A stretch of 64,000 nucleotides of DNA, from contig JAQFVV010012489.1 of the NCBI GenBank assembly GCA_028023455.1, positions 2,295,881-2,359,880 on the forward strand, written 5' to 3'. The notes under the pieces were generated by a model that was not told the origin of the DNA, ran no database searches, and was given only the letters and a program-made list of their open reading frames with translations. How positions within the stretch are numbered: the stretch's first letter is position 1; each line of letters begins with the position of its first letter. A program made the translations under genes and the position numbers. Source of the stretch: Epiperipatus broadwayi (Eukaryota > Onychophora > Udeonychophora > Euonychophora > Peripatidae). Below, piece by piece: positions 49,440 to 60,329 of this stretch.

Positions 49440-50715
49440 ATTTTTAAAATTAAAAATCACATTTTTTAGAGCAATATATAAGCTATGCTTATTTTTGGAA
49501 AAAAAAAAAAATCAGGGTTGCAAATAAGACATACTAACTTATGAAATAAAAAAAAAACAAGATGAAAATAAATAAATTATATCAGGTATAGACAATAAAA
49601 ATCAATAATATTTAAGAAAAAAAGTAGTCTTTGTTATTAATATGGAAAATATAGCTTATGTGCATAAATGAGGCATTAACTTATTTTAATGAAAACAGTA
49701 AGATGAAAATAAATAATTAAATTCAAATTATATCAGATGTAAACAATAAAAAACAGAAAAGTTTAAAAATAAGCAGCATTAGTTACTAACATAGAAACTA
49801 TCTTTAACGAGCATTAATAAATACAGCTTATGCATGTTGTAGACAAGGGAGATTATTGGCTTGATCCTTCCTTGATTGTAAAAGCAAAAAAATAAATAGC
49901 TATTTGTATAGTACATAAAATAAATTCCATAAAAATTGACTTATTAGTCACTAACTTCTCTCCTTTTATTTTTGGAGTTAAAATTAACCATACTCATTTA
50001 TGAGTGGCTGTTTATTATTATTATTATTATTATAATTACTTATTTATAAAAGTGGAAGATTAAACACCACAGTTCGATTAAACTGATGAAATTGAAATTT
50101 TCTTTTAATTTACTATGCAGATAATTGATCCAGGAATATCTAGCTCTTAATAGTTCACCAATAGACATTGCATTTTAAACTAAGTATTTATGCTTCAAAA
50201 TACTATAAATTATTTGCTTTAAATCTCAGGCAATCATAAATTTGATCTCATTTTTCTATAATGAAATAAATGTGGTCAAGATTATTCTTGATGAAATTTA
50301 ATAACTTTTTTTTTTTTGTTATTATTTTACGTAGCTTAATCAATGAGGTAAATATTTGTCTGTATATGTTTGTAAATAAAAGAAACTTTAAGTGTAAATC
50401 ATTAAGCAAGGTGATTGATTTTTAGTATCTAATCAAATTGATCAAAAGATCTCGCTAATAAAGAAAGTTTTATAAGAATCTGAGAATACAAATTTTGAAT
50501 ATAAGGTTTCCTTTAAAATGAGAGATTTAACGTAATTAATAAATTATAAACGATTTCGAAATTTGATTTATTTACATTTGCTACGTGAAAAACTTTGAAA
50601 TCTTAAATATTATAATCTCAGTGTAACATTTTGAGTTTATTAATTTTTATAAGCTAATGTTCTAATAAAAAATACGTTTTAAAAAAATAAAACTATTAAA
50701 AGATAAAATGTCGAA
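49440..50715. other. AT-rich stretch, nothing recognised
   Basis: There is a short (TTA)n run near 50010. No gene is seen. Confidence 0.5.
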
Positions 50716-50816
50716 GCAAGCGTTGGTGGCCTAGCGGTTAGCGTAGCTGCCGTCCAAGCAGCCGGACCGGGTTCGCTTCCCGGTCAACGCTTTAACGTAT
50801 GGAAAAAAAGAGAAAA
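50716..50816 (+). mobile_element. tRNA-Gly(UCC)-like SINE, copy 4
   Basis: The head at 50720-50790 folds into a complete cloverleaf by eye. The acceptor GCGTTGG pairs with TCAACGC, the anticodon stem is GCTGC/GCAGC and the loop is CGTCCAA (anticodon TCC). The T arm is CGGG-TTCGCTT-CCCG. Position 33 is G instead of the near-universal U, so a working tRNA is unlikely. It is followed by TTTAACGTATGG and an A-rich tail, the family 3' tag. Confidence 0.7.
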
Positions 50817-50819
50817 AAT

Positions 50820-51430
50820 TCATAATATATAATAAAACAAGTGTCATTAGATAAATCATAATGTTTACGTTAATACCATTGATTGCACAACACATCATAT
50901 GACACTTCATTGTATATATATATAAAAATCTTAACTACTACATTAAAATTCAAGCATTACATTAATTGACGGAGAATAGTAAGTAAGACCTCAATCACAA
51001 TAAATTTTGATACTAATATTTGCTTTTAATAAACATATTTTTTTATATTTTAATATTCATAATTGATCAAAACTATAATTGGTTAAATAAAGATCATTTC
51101 AAAAAGGTTATGCAAACGCTCTCTATTGAACACATCTTTATTCACCATAAATTCTTATAATCATAAATTCTTATAATCATAAAACTCATAGTAATTTGTC
51201 CACAAATTCATAAAGATCGATGGATTTAATTAACTCTTTTATATAATGAAAGCTGATGTAAACTGGATAAGGTGATATATACCAATAGTATCTACTTTTC
51301 AATCTGAAATTGAAGAAAGAATTTAGAAAAAGTTTCATCATTTAAATTTTATTGGCCAGAACAATTATATAAAATATGTTAATTAGCAACAATACTATAT
51401 CTAAATAAATGCTATGGACATTCATACAGA
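50820..51430. other. AT-rich stretch, nothing recognised
   Basis: No recognised element. Confidence 0.5.
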
Positions 51431-51435
51431 AATGG

Positions 51436-52985
51436 GAGACTTTATAATTTAAACTTTAATTTTGTTCATACTTGGCATGCATTCTGTGTGGAATATCATA
51501 TTCATAGCAATCTAATTTCTTTAGTGTTTTCAACTTTTATGTACTATTAGTGATTGTTTAAATATTCAAAAATATTTTAATGTATTTAAATAGCCCATTT
51601 CATTGAAAGAGGAATGGTTGTATCTTTTCTATTTATTGAGGGTCAGTCTTTTGCTATTGCCCAGGCTTCTTTAATCTTTCATTTTCTGTCCTCGCTCTCA
51701 ACACACCCAATTCCAGCCTTTGATAAATCAAATTTGTGGACAGTTTTCTGTTTGTGGTCTATAAATATTGAGGAATAGTCCTTACTCTTAAGTGCTCTAT
51801 TTTATAGGTATTTATGTTGGGCTAATCTAGATGAGAGATTATCTTTTGATTCTCCATAATAAGCAAAATTCTATGTATATTGGTGACATTAAATTTTATA
51901 GACCATTGGTGTGCTGATTCTGTAAGCAGTAGTTTGTCTAGTGAAGGGGAAGTTTGAAAACTAACATTATAGTTTTCAGCACATATTTTTTTAATTTGTG
52001 ATACTTTGAGAATATATGGAAGACTAATCCATTTTTTAGTTTCCATTTGTTGAGACTAGGGCTTTTTTTATTTTGTTGTAAAATCTATTAGGTCTTTGAC
52101 ATATCTATCTGTGTTGTTCATTCTATCCACCCCAATTCTTTAACACCAATGTCACATAAACTTACTGGTCTGATAGGTTTTTTACATAGGAATTATAATT
52201 TGTGCAAATTCGAGACCAATAGAAAGAACAACATAGATATGTTTATCAAAGACATATTAAATTTAAGATACAATCATAATAAAATTATGAATACCATTAA
52301 TAGATTTTTCAACAAAGTAAAAACCTCTTCCCTCAGACTCAATAAATGGAGAATAAAAATGGATTAGTTGTCCATATATTTTCTAAAGTATCCCAAAAAT
52401 TAAAAGAAATATGCACTGAAAAATGTAACATTAGTTTTTTAACTCCCCCTTCACTAATCAAACTGTTTAACAATTCAAAGGACAATCTTCCTGTGGAATC
52501 AACACATCAAATTGTGTATAAAATTCAATGCAAACAATCTACATGTAATTTTGCATATTATGGGGAATCGAGGGCTAATTGCTCAACTAGATTAACCCAG
52601 CATAAATACTTATACAATAGACCACATAAGAATAATGTACATTTCTCAATATTTCTATACTAACAGAAATCTGGCAATAAATTTGATTTATCAATGACTG
52701 GATTTGTGTGCATTGAGACAAAGGACAACAAATGAAAGATTAAGGAAGTCTGGACAATAGCAATAGACTTATTTTCAATGAACAGAAAAAATACAAACAT
52801 TCTCCATTCAAAGAAATGGGCTATTTAAATATATTAAAATATTTTTGAATATTTAAACAATTACTAATAGTGCATAAAAGTTGAGAACACTAAAGAAATT
52901 AGATTGCTATGAATATGATATTTTACATATCGAAAGCATGCTGAGCATAAATAGAATTAAAGTTTAAATTATAAAGTCTACTTTT
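51436..52985 (+). mobile_element. Penelope-beta fragment with inverted 3' end
   Basis: The arms 51436-52046 and 52346-52985 are inverted copies: CCCATTTCATTGAAAGAGGA against TTCAAAGAAATGGGC, and AAATATTTTAATGTATTTAA against its complement. The plus strand between and within the right arm carries the Penelope C-terminal coding part. The two arms differ by enough substitutions to show they are old. The reverse transcriptase core is missing. Confidence 0.7.
52149..52663 (+). pseudogene. Penelope endonuclease region, broken
   Basis: Two overlapping frames (52149-52367 and 52346-52663) give a thumb-like segment and then ISFLTPPSLIKLFNNSKDN, followed by IVYKIQCKQSTC and YYGESRANCSTRLTQH, the GIY-YIG region. 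The minus-strand frame 51822-52046 is the same protein segment from the inverted arm (VSFQTSPSLDKLL). The frame shift between the two plus frames shows it is a pseudogene. Confidence 0.7.
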
Positions 52986-52999
52986 TCTGTATAAATGAC

Positions 53000-53616
53000 C
53001 ATAACGTTTATTCAAATATAACAATACTATATATAAATTTATTTGTATATTTCTGTTTTGAATAAAAATCAATTAAGTGACTTATAAAAAAATCCTTTTT
53101 AGTTATAAATGATAAGTTGCTATTTTTGTTTTTTATCAAATATTGCAGCTATTTTTCTTCTTCATTAATTATGAATAAATAAAATCTTTGCAGAAGGCAG
53201 TTTTTAAAAATCTTAAGTAACTAAAATGGAAAGGTGCATTTGATTGATTTTTATATGTGTATGTATTATAAATATTGTTTTTTTTAGAAGAAAAAATTTA
53301 TACTATATATATGTGAAAAAAAAAAAAAAAAATTATTACACTTTTTTAAGAACATTATTTTTGGGTGGAATTTGACCTGCATTCATTAAGAACTTATTTA
53401 TCATATTAGTATTTTTAAAAGTAATTAATTGTGAATAATAAAGTTTTTTTTGTATATAAATTTCTTGACTGTTGTCAATATATATTATTATTAGTTTTTA
53501 CCATTAATTTTCATTGTGTTGAATTCATCTATGACAATTGTAATAATATTTATATTATTTTTAATAATTATTTAAGAATAAAAGTAGTTTTTCTCAATCA
53601 TAACATAACAGTGGTC
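53000..53616. other. AT-rich stretch, nothing recognised
   Basis: A low-complexity frame at 53431-53646 extends into the mini-element and is not coding. Confidence 0.5.
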
Positions 53617-53629
53617 ATCTATCTCAGTT
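53617..53629 (+). repeat. Target-site duplication, left
   Basis: ATCTATCTCAGTT, identical to 53798-53810. Confidence 0.8.
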
Positions 53630-53797
53630 TTTCTGAAGGGTTGTGATGATGGTGTTCTAGTTGTATTTTTATATTGGGCTATTTCCATAATCTAATATAT
53701 GTATTGATGTATTTGGAATATTTAAATAAAGTTAAATTTTTCTAAAGACATTCAATACACATATTAGATGGTGGAAATAGTCCAATATAAAAATACA
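53630..53797 (-). mobile_element. Penelope-alpha terminal hairpin mini-element
   Basis: 168 bases flanked by a perfect 13-base duplication, ATCTATCTCAGTT, at 53617-53629 and 53798-53810. On the minus strand it starts TGTATTTTTATATTGGACTA, as does the left end of the 41760-45332 element. It then carries the loop TTTAAATATTCCAAATACAT and ends with the right-end extension ACTAGAACACCATCATCACA. It thus keeps both termini of Penelope-alpha and nothing else. The duplication length equals that of the large element. Confidence 0.8.
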
Positions 53798-53810
53798 ATC
53801 TATCTCAGTT
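53798..53810 (+). repeat. Target-site duplication, right
   Basis: ATCTATCTCAGTT, identical to 53617-53629. Confidence 0.8.
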
Positions 53811-54769
53811 GAGAACCAACTGTAATTATTAAAATAGTTCTCAATTCTATTTGAAGTTATCAGAAGTATTTGAATTGAAGGGAAAAAAATCAACTCAATA
53901 AAGTTATTGTGCGCACACTATCAATTTAATGTTCATCATATGACTGCATATCCATATAATACAGTAAGTTGCAACCTACACATAATTTCACTTTGATACA
54001 AATGAGGTCCATCTTATTCACCCAAATTTTTTGTGATTTTTTTAGATAATTAAGCACCCTTTTATTTAAACATTGTCTAGACTTTTTTCCCCACAATTTC
54101 TTTTAATGAGACTTTTAAAAAAAGCTTTTCATTTAAGAATATATCCAGTACATTTTTTTTCCAGTTTTCTATTTCCATGTAAATATTTATTTAAATTCAT
54201 ATCACCAAAATTAAAAATTATTTATAAAACAACCAAGCCTGATAGAATGCATTTAAAAGTTTGCATGTATACTATTAAGCCTTTTATTTTTAATATTATG
54301 CAATATCTAATCTATATTTTATTATAGTGAAAAATTATTATCCTCATTTAAGTCCGTTATCAATCACTACAGAATGAACGTCTTTCCAAGATTAATGTGA
54401 TTCCTACAACCCATTATTCTCTTCTCTCTCTTACAATCATTTGGGACTTGATTAAGGGTTTCGGTTATTCATCTGGATAGGAAGAAATATTCATGTCTAT
54501 TACTTTTCGAAGACTTTTAAAAATTCAGTATTTTTATATCACTTTACATTTTTAATTCACTCATTAATAGATTAAATTAAAAATATACATAATATAACAG
54601 AAATATTGATAATAGGTTTTAAATAAAAAAAATTATATTGAGTAATATTTGCTTATAAAGGATTAAAGACACATAAGGTAAGTTTTTAATAATAAACAGA
54701 AAACACTTTAAAAAAAAAAAAAGGCCAACAAACAAATATTACAAGAATAAAAACGTATAATTATTTTTT
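53811..54769. other. AT-rich stretch, nothing recognised
   Basis: The plus frame 54073-54327 has no domain that I recognise. Confidence 0.5.
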
Positions 54770-54862
54770 TTCTCCATATGTCAATGCGTTGACCAGGAAG
54801 CGAACCCGGGCCAGCTGCTTGGAAGGCAGCTATGCTAACCGCTAGGCCACCAACGCTTGACT
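54770..54862 (-). mobile_element. tRNA-Gly(UCC)-like SINE, copy 5
   Basis: The head at 54786-54856 on the minus strand is the copy nearest to a real tRNA-Gly(UCC): acceptor GCGTTGG / GTCAACGC, anticodon loop CTTCCAA with U33 present, T arm GGGTTCGCTTCC. The 5' leader GTCAA and the 3' trailer TTGAC are complementary around one unpaired base. The tag TTGACATATGG and an A tail follow. A genuine tRNA gene is a possible alternative, but the shared tail argues for a SINE. Confidence 0.65.
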
Positions 54863-54869
54863 ATAATTA

Positions 54870-55759
54870 ATTTTACAGCTATTTAATATCGAAATTCTAA
54901 TAAATATAAAAATAATAATGTTATTTAAGGATAAGTTTTACAATTACAGTATATATATATATTATGGTTTGAGCAATCCATATTTTTAAAATGATAGCAT
55001 AAAATAAGAACAAAAACTCATTTAAGAATTAAGGAGCTATTTATGATAAAATCTAATATATTTTATTCATCAAAAATAAATTAGCATTTGTTAAACCAAA
55101 TCATGCTCCATACATGTGCAAAACTCATTGTACTCTGACATTAAAAAACTAAATAGTTTTATTACATAAAGTTTTAAGTTAATGCTTGAACAATACATTG
55201 AACAAATGATCGATAATTTCATGCATGAATATAATGCATGTTAATTTAAATTTTTTTAGTTAGGGTAAAATTTTTGTGAGGAATGTTGATCAAAGAAGAT
55301 AAAGCATTAATTTTTAAGTATAACTGTGGTAGAGAAAACAATGATTATCCTCACTTTTTAATACCATTATATGATATTTGTTAATGAGTGTAAATTAAAT
55401 TATAAATTAATGCCAGATTTGCCATACATTATTTTGATCTCTGTATGTTAAATATGACATACAGTTTTGGAAGTATGAAAATGTATATTAAGTTCTTTCT
55501 TGAGAGAAAATTAATTAGCAAAGGCATAGAGTTCTTCACACAGATGAAACATTTGTTGAAAGTCAATGGTACTTTATGACTGTTTTATCATAATTTCCAA
55601 ACATTTTACTTACTATACAAATTATGATAAGTCTTAATATTATTAAAATTTATAGAATCTGAAAATAGCAAACTTTTAACTGATTTGTGTCAAAGTTGTG
55701 AAGGTAATAAATCAATTAAGCTATAATAATTGACTACCTGTATACACTGATCAATAGTA
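54870..55759. other. AT-rich stretch, nothing recognised
   Basis: No gene or repeat that I can support. Confidence 0.5.
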
Positions 55760-55950
55760 AAGGTATGTATAAAATATTGTGATCTGGGCCAACTTATGAG
55801 TGCTGATTTGCTTTAAATGTACATCTTGAGGATTATACATTTTCCCCACAGTCTTGGTCATATGGTTATGATTACATCCCTCCTCAAGATGTTAAAAGTG
55901 AATAGAAACCAGTCCCTACCTTATGTGAAAGTGGGATAGGGAAAATTACA
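55760..55950 (+). repeat. Repeat with decayed hammerhead-like core, copy 1
   Basis: Shares with 61375-61575 (minus) the strings AAGATGTTAAAAG, GAAACCAGTCCCTA and the region GATCTGGGCCAACTTATGAG. The core CTTATGA at 55793-55799 differs at one base from CTGATGA. TAA then stands where GAA is expected, followed by the perfect palindrome ATGTACAT (55817-55824) and a C. Confidence 0.45.
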
Positions 55951-57315
55951 TACATAAATATTATTCATTAAGTGAATAATCTTTAGTCTAATGACATCAT
56001 AATGCATGTATTAGCATAGTTTATATTTAAACAAAGAGCTATATGTCCATCTATATTAAATTTAATTTGCATATTATAAAACTTTATTTCACACCTTTTT
56101 AGCCCAAACTGTTTCTGAAAGTGTAAATAACCAATAGATAAAACTATCCGTAGACTATTACCTTTTCAGAAGGGAAGCACTGTTTGTTCTTTTCTCATTC
56201 AATTGTTATTTTTTTAGTCATTATATTCAAACTAATAATTAAAAATTGTCTCTCATACTAAGCAGCTTATTTGGTAGGACTGAATCTATCCTGGTAAGTA
56301 TATATTTTAACAGTGTTAATTATAAGTGGAGATAAATGTGGTTTTAGGTTTAAATCTTTAGAATTTTCAATAATATTAAGCCATTAGTTTGAATCAAAAA
56401 TAAATAAATAAATATAACAGCTTCATGACTTTACTGTAAAAACATCCGAAATTGAATTGAATTGTTTGCACTATAGGTTTGCTTACAGAGATAGGTTAAT
56501 AGTAGAACGAATAATTAGCATAGTGGCCATCATAAAGACAAAACATTGCAAAAATAATGATTTTATTCATTGATTATAACTAGTGACTTAAGCCCAAATA
56601 AATTAATAAGGGGTTCTGTAAAAATGTTTTTTGAATTCAGATATACTTCAAATATGATTTTTTCTTCTTTTTTTTTTAAAAAAAAAGTCTACAAGTTATA
56701 AATTGCATATGAGATAGCAGAAGAGAAAAATTTTAAACAATGGTGATGTAGTTAATCTTGATATAAATAATCATGTCACTTTAAACATTTTTACTTCACT
56801 AAAAAAAATTCTGAAAAACGAATTATTAAATAAATCTCACCAGTTACTAATGTTGATGAATACATTGAAATTGATACAGGAGTTGGTGTTACTATAGCAA
56901 CAGGTAATTATAATAAAAATGAATTTGAGTACTTTTAGTAACTCCAGCTAAAACAAAAAATTATTATTATACAAAAATGTATTTAATAAAAAAAAAATTC
57001 TATTTTCATGATTTTATATAAAACCAACATAAAGGAAAAAAAAATTTCCCCACACGATACCTTAAAATTGTTAATATTTCTGCCCTGTTTGACTTCCTAT
57101 TTTGATAAATTATTAATTATTAAAATATAAAATACCAAACCCAATCCATCTCATCCAATTAAAATTAAATTTGATGAAATAACTAATAAAAATTATTGAA
57201 ATAACAAACAAAATAATAATACAAAAACGAAGCTTATTTTTTTCCTTTATCATATATTCAATACTAAATTTTATTATAGACCCAGAAATAAAAGAAAAAT
57301 AGTTACAAATATAAC
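55951..57315. other. AT-rich stretch, nothing certain
   Basis: No frame is convincing. The part from about 57000 has a mitochondrial-like composition, but I could not match it to a gene. Confidence 0.45.
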
Positions 57316-57323
57316 ATATCCAA

Positions 57324-57422
57324 CGTCAAGCGTTGGTGGTCGAATAGTTAGCACAACTGCCTTGCAAGCAGTTGTCCCGGGTTCGTTTCCCGGCCGACGC
57401 TTTGACATATGAAAAAATATAT
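57324..57422 (+). mobile_element. tRNA-Gly-like SINE, copy 6
   Basis: The head at 57330-57400 has acceptor GCGTTGG / CCGACGC, anticodon loop CTTGCAA (anticodon now TGC) and T arm CCGGG-TTCGTTT-CCCGG. The leader GTCAA pairs with the trailer TTGAC. The tag TTTGACATATG and an A tail follow. ATATCCAA at 57316-57323 and 57423-57430 is a likely target-site duplication. Confidence 0.7.
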
Positions 57423-57708
57423 ATATCCAATCAAAAAATTTATTTATAATACTATTATTTAAATTAACTCTAACAATTCAATTTCAAAAATATATACTAT
57501 CTTATAATTATAAAAATATGCTCTTATAATAAACCCAACACCAGAAAATATATATTATACGATTTTACTAAATTTAAACCTAAACCACTTCATTTTTCTT
57601 TGATTTCACAAATCAATTTCTAAAACTAATTAAGGCTGTATAAATTTATAATACTGATTTTGTAAAATCAACTTCCAAAAGCAAATGCAGTTTACTTATG
57701 CTAAACAA

Positions 57709-57755
57709 TTACTATGACAGAAAAATATAATGAATTTAAGTTTCCTAAATATGAT
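57709..57755 (+). pseudogene. Remnant of mitochondrial trnL(UUR)
   Basis: ACTATGACAGAAAAATATAA then TGAATTTAAGTTTCC, where the loop carries anticodon TAA, as in mitochondrial tRNA-Leu(UUR). It overlaps the start of nad1 and is truncated at its 3' side. Its place just before nad1 fits the molluscan order. Confidence 0.45.
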
Positions 57756-58180
57756 GATCTCAATTATTTTTTATTTACTTCTATTTATCTTTATTTTAAT
57801 TGGAGTTGCATTCTTAACATTACTTGAAATAAACCTTTTTGGTTATACACCTGGGTCTCATTTTATGCGGATTTATTTAATGCGATTTTGAAGTTATGCG
57901 ATTCATGTTTCTTCTTAATGTCTTTGTATGCGGTTTACTTTTATACGATAAAAATTACTAGATCAGAAGTAGAGCTCCAATAATGCACTATTACTTTAAA
58001 TATTATAAATTTTGCGCACTCACATCATATTTAAAGTAATAGCGCATTATCAGAGTTTGACTTCCATCTAATAATTTCAATATTTTCAGCGCTTTATAAT
58101 AGTACTGTAATAGATTTCATGCAATAAAGAAGTTCATAATTCACTTAAAATCAGGATTTCCCCATTTTATATACACACAT

Positions 58181-58477
58181 TAAATTTTACAAGATTATAA
58201 TGTAAATCTGTTCAAACGTTATAGATGCCTATACTACGCATGTTGTTATTTTTGCATTTTAAATCACATTCTATTTTTGCTTTTTAAAAAAGTACGTAAT
58301 CAATTAATCATTTAGTGTCCACAAGTAATAAATTTTACAAGATTATAATGTAAAGCTGTTCAAATGTTATAGATGAAAAATACTATCTATGTTATTGTTT
58401 TTGCAATTTAAATCACGTTCTATTTTTGCTTTTTATAAAAAGAGTATGTAATCAATTAATCATTTAGTGTCCGCAAG
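58181..58477 (+). repeat. Tandem duplication of 148 bases inside the transposon
   Basis: Two units begin TAAATTTTACAAGATTATAA (58181 and 58329) and end GTCC(A/G)CAAG. They have diverged by several substitutions and indels. Confidence 0.85.
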
Positions 58478-58499
58478 TTTATTTTTAAAAGGTGAGTAA

Positions 58500-58696
58500 C
58501 AGCGGTGGGCACAATTAAATTTGATAATTAAAATCTGATTTTTAATTGTAATTAACAATTTAAAAATTGCGTAATGTAAGGTGATGTGAAACGATGAAAT
58601 TTGATTTTTAAACGGAATTGAAAATTAAAAAATTAAAGACAAAAATAAGAATTTAATTTTTAATTGTTAGTTTTAATTAAATTTTGCCCAACAGTA
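58500..58696. mobile_element. hAT-like MITE nested in the transposon
   Basis: 197 bases starting CAGCGGTGGGCACAATTAAA. The other end (complement) reads TACTGTTGGGCAAAATTTAA. An imperfect 8-base duplication, GTGAGTAA / GTGAGTTG (58492-58499 and 58697-58704), flanks it, as expected for hAT elements. The interior is made of AATTAAAA-type repeats and is non-coding. Confidence 0.7.
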
Positions 58697-59363
58697 GTGA
58701 GTTGGTGTCTTTTTATTATCGTAAGTCTAAGTTCTTATTTTTATTTTAAACTTTTAGTTTACCCATCCAAGAAAATGAATTTCTTTGGAAATAAAAATTT
58801 CAATTTTAGATCGCTTAGCAAAATGGGAAGGATCAACAGCAATTAGAAAATGTTTTAGTTGTATTTCCTCTTGACTTCGCTTAAGGAGAAGCTACAGTAC
58901 CTCATATCACATCACATCATGACAAATCTGATGTCTCAAATAGCGATAATGAATTAAATACCGTACATGTATGAAAAAAATGTAAATTACATAAAAAATA
59001 TATTGTTTTGAATAAAATTAAATACTGTAGTTAAAAAAAAAAGTTTGTCTTGTATCAATTTTTTTCAAATTTGAAATTTTTTATTAGCCATATTTTATTT
59101 TCTTATTTTTTTTTATGCGAATTTTAAAGTAATTTTACATTGTTGCTTTGCTTTTATGGAATTTTTGAAAAATGACAGTACATATCCCCCATTTTTCAAG
59201 GTAAGTTAAGTCTATTTTTGTGCGATTTCTTTTGTGCATGTTTTCTGAGGAACCTATATATCACATAAAACAAGACCCAGGTGTATTCAAATTCAAAAAG
59301 ATCCAAATAAGATTATGATAATTGAAATTCTTTAACTAATTAGAGATGTCATTATACTTTTCT

Positions 59364-59637
59364 GTAAAGAAATTATAATTATAAATTTATTTAACGCACA
59401 TTGATTACATAAGTAATATTTACTAAGGCAATATGTCCGCTTGAAAATACGAAGGTAGAGACCTCTACAGGTCTTAACCACAAGCTTATGCAATGTGTAA
59501 GCTTGTGGTTAAGATCTGTAAAGATCTCTACCTTCACATTTTGATGTGTAAGCTTGTGGCTAAGACCTGTACAAGTCCCTACCTTCGCATTTTCAAGTGC
59601 ATATGTTTTAGGTTTATTGCCTCAGTAAAGAAATTAT
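59364..59637. mobile_element. Hairpin element inserted in nad1
   Basis: The 13-base direct repeat GTAAAGAAATTAT (59364-59376 and 59625-59637) flanks a palindromic insert. It begins TTTACTAAGGCAATATG (59420) and ends with the complement of TTTACTGAGGCAATAAACC. The arms carry CGAAGGTAGAGACC and its complement, and a third inner copy (TAAGCTTGTGGTTAAGATCT) lies in the middle. nad1 coding similarity resumes after the second 13-mer. I cannot assign a class. Confidence 0.6.
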
Positions 59638-60329
59638 GTAACTAAATTTAAAAAACTGATTTATTTATTTAATTGCCCATATAATCAGTACCATTATTCC
59701 ATTATTTATTTGAATATAATTCCACTAAAATGAAATCAATTAAACTTCAACTATTGCTTTATTCTTTGTATCACAAGAATATCTATTTATATTATAATAA
59801 TAGCAGGATGACCATCTAATTCTAAATATTTACGACACTTCAAGTAGTTTCCCATACAAAGTTAGAGTCTTAATCTTATCATAATTTTTTATCCAAAAGT
59901 TATACTATTATAGGACACTTCCTCCCATTATTTTTCCCCTTTATTTATTTGATGATTCTCTTCCATTCTAGATGAAACAAATCGAGCCCCATTTGATTTT
60001 GTTGAAAGAGAAAGAGAGATAATTTCTAAATTTAACACTGAATATTGTAGAGATAGAATAGCTATAATCTTTATAACTGAATATTTAAGATTCTTGATAA
60101 TAAGAATAATTACAAAATTCGTTTTTTGCATCAAATAATATTATCTTTTTATTAATATTCAAAACAACAGTAATCTCATTTCCATTTGAATTCCAGTCTC
60201 ATATTCTCTCTTCCGATAAGATAAACTAATATTTCTAACTTGAAATTTTTTTCTTCCTTTTAGACTAAGTATTCTATAATTATCTTTAGATATAAATTAA
60301 TTCAATTATAACAACTGTGATAAAACCCA

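Larger units (their letters stand above)
57848..59283. mobile_element. pogo/Tigger-like DNA transposon inserted in nad1
   Basis: A 1,436-base element with terminal inverted repeats CACCTGGGTCTCATTTTATG and, at the other end (complement), CACCTGGGTCTTGTTTTATG. It is flanked by a TA duplication (57846-57847 and 59284-59285). Subterminal TATGCGATT-type repeats fit the pogo/Tigger group. Removing it restores a continuous nad1 reading frame, which proves the boundaries. I see no intact transposase. It contains a 148-base tandem duplication and a hAT-like MITE. Confidence 0.85.
57730..60300 (+). pseudogene. nad1: NADH dehydrogenase subunit 1 (mitochondrial, in NUMT)
   Basis: Subunit 1 of respiratory complex I, here as a dead nuclear copy. 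The N-terminus is readable at 57750-57847 (FIFILIGVAFLTLLE), and the frame continues at 59284 (GYIQIQKDPNK spanning the transposon). Further segments are AGWPSNSKY near 59805, ETNRAPFDFVE near 59970, and a C-terminal DKLMFLTW near 60220. Many conserved Gly codons have become AGA/AGG-like Ser/Arg codons and several stops occur. A pogo-like transposon (57848-59283) and a hairpin (about 59377-59624) interrupt it. Gene identity is secure. Confidence 0.85.

Noticed and set aside
54786-54856. Functional tRNA-Gly(UCC) gene
   Set aside because: The fold is good, but the copy shares its 3' tag and A tail with six degenerate relatives, so a SINE head is more likely. tRNAscan-SE would settle it.
57600-57700. 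Mitochondrial tRNA-Tyr-like arm (ACTGATTTTGTAAAATCA) upstream of the trnL remnant
   Set aside because: Only the anticodon arm looks right and the other arms could not be found. tRNA-Tyr is also not expected beside nad1 in the common molluscan order.
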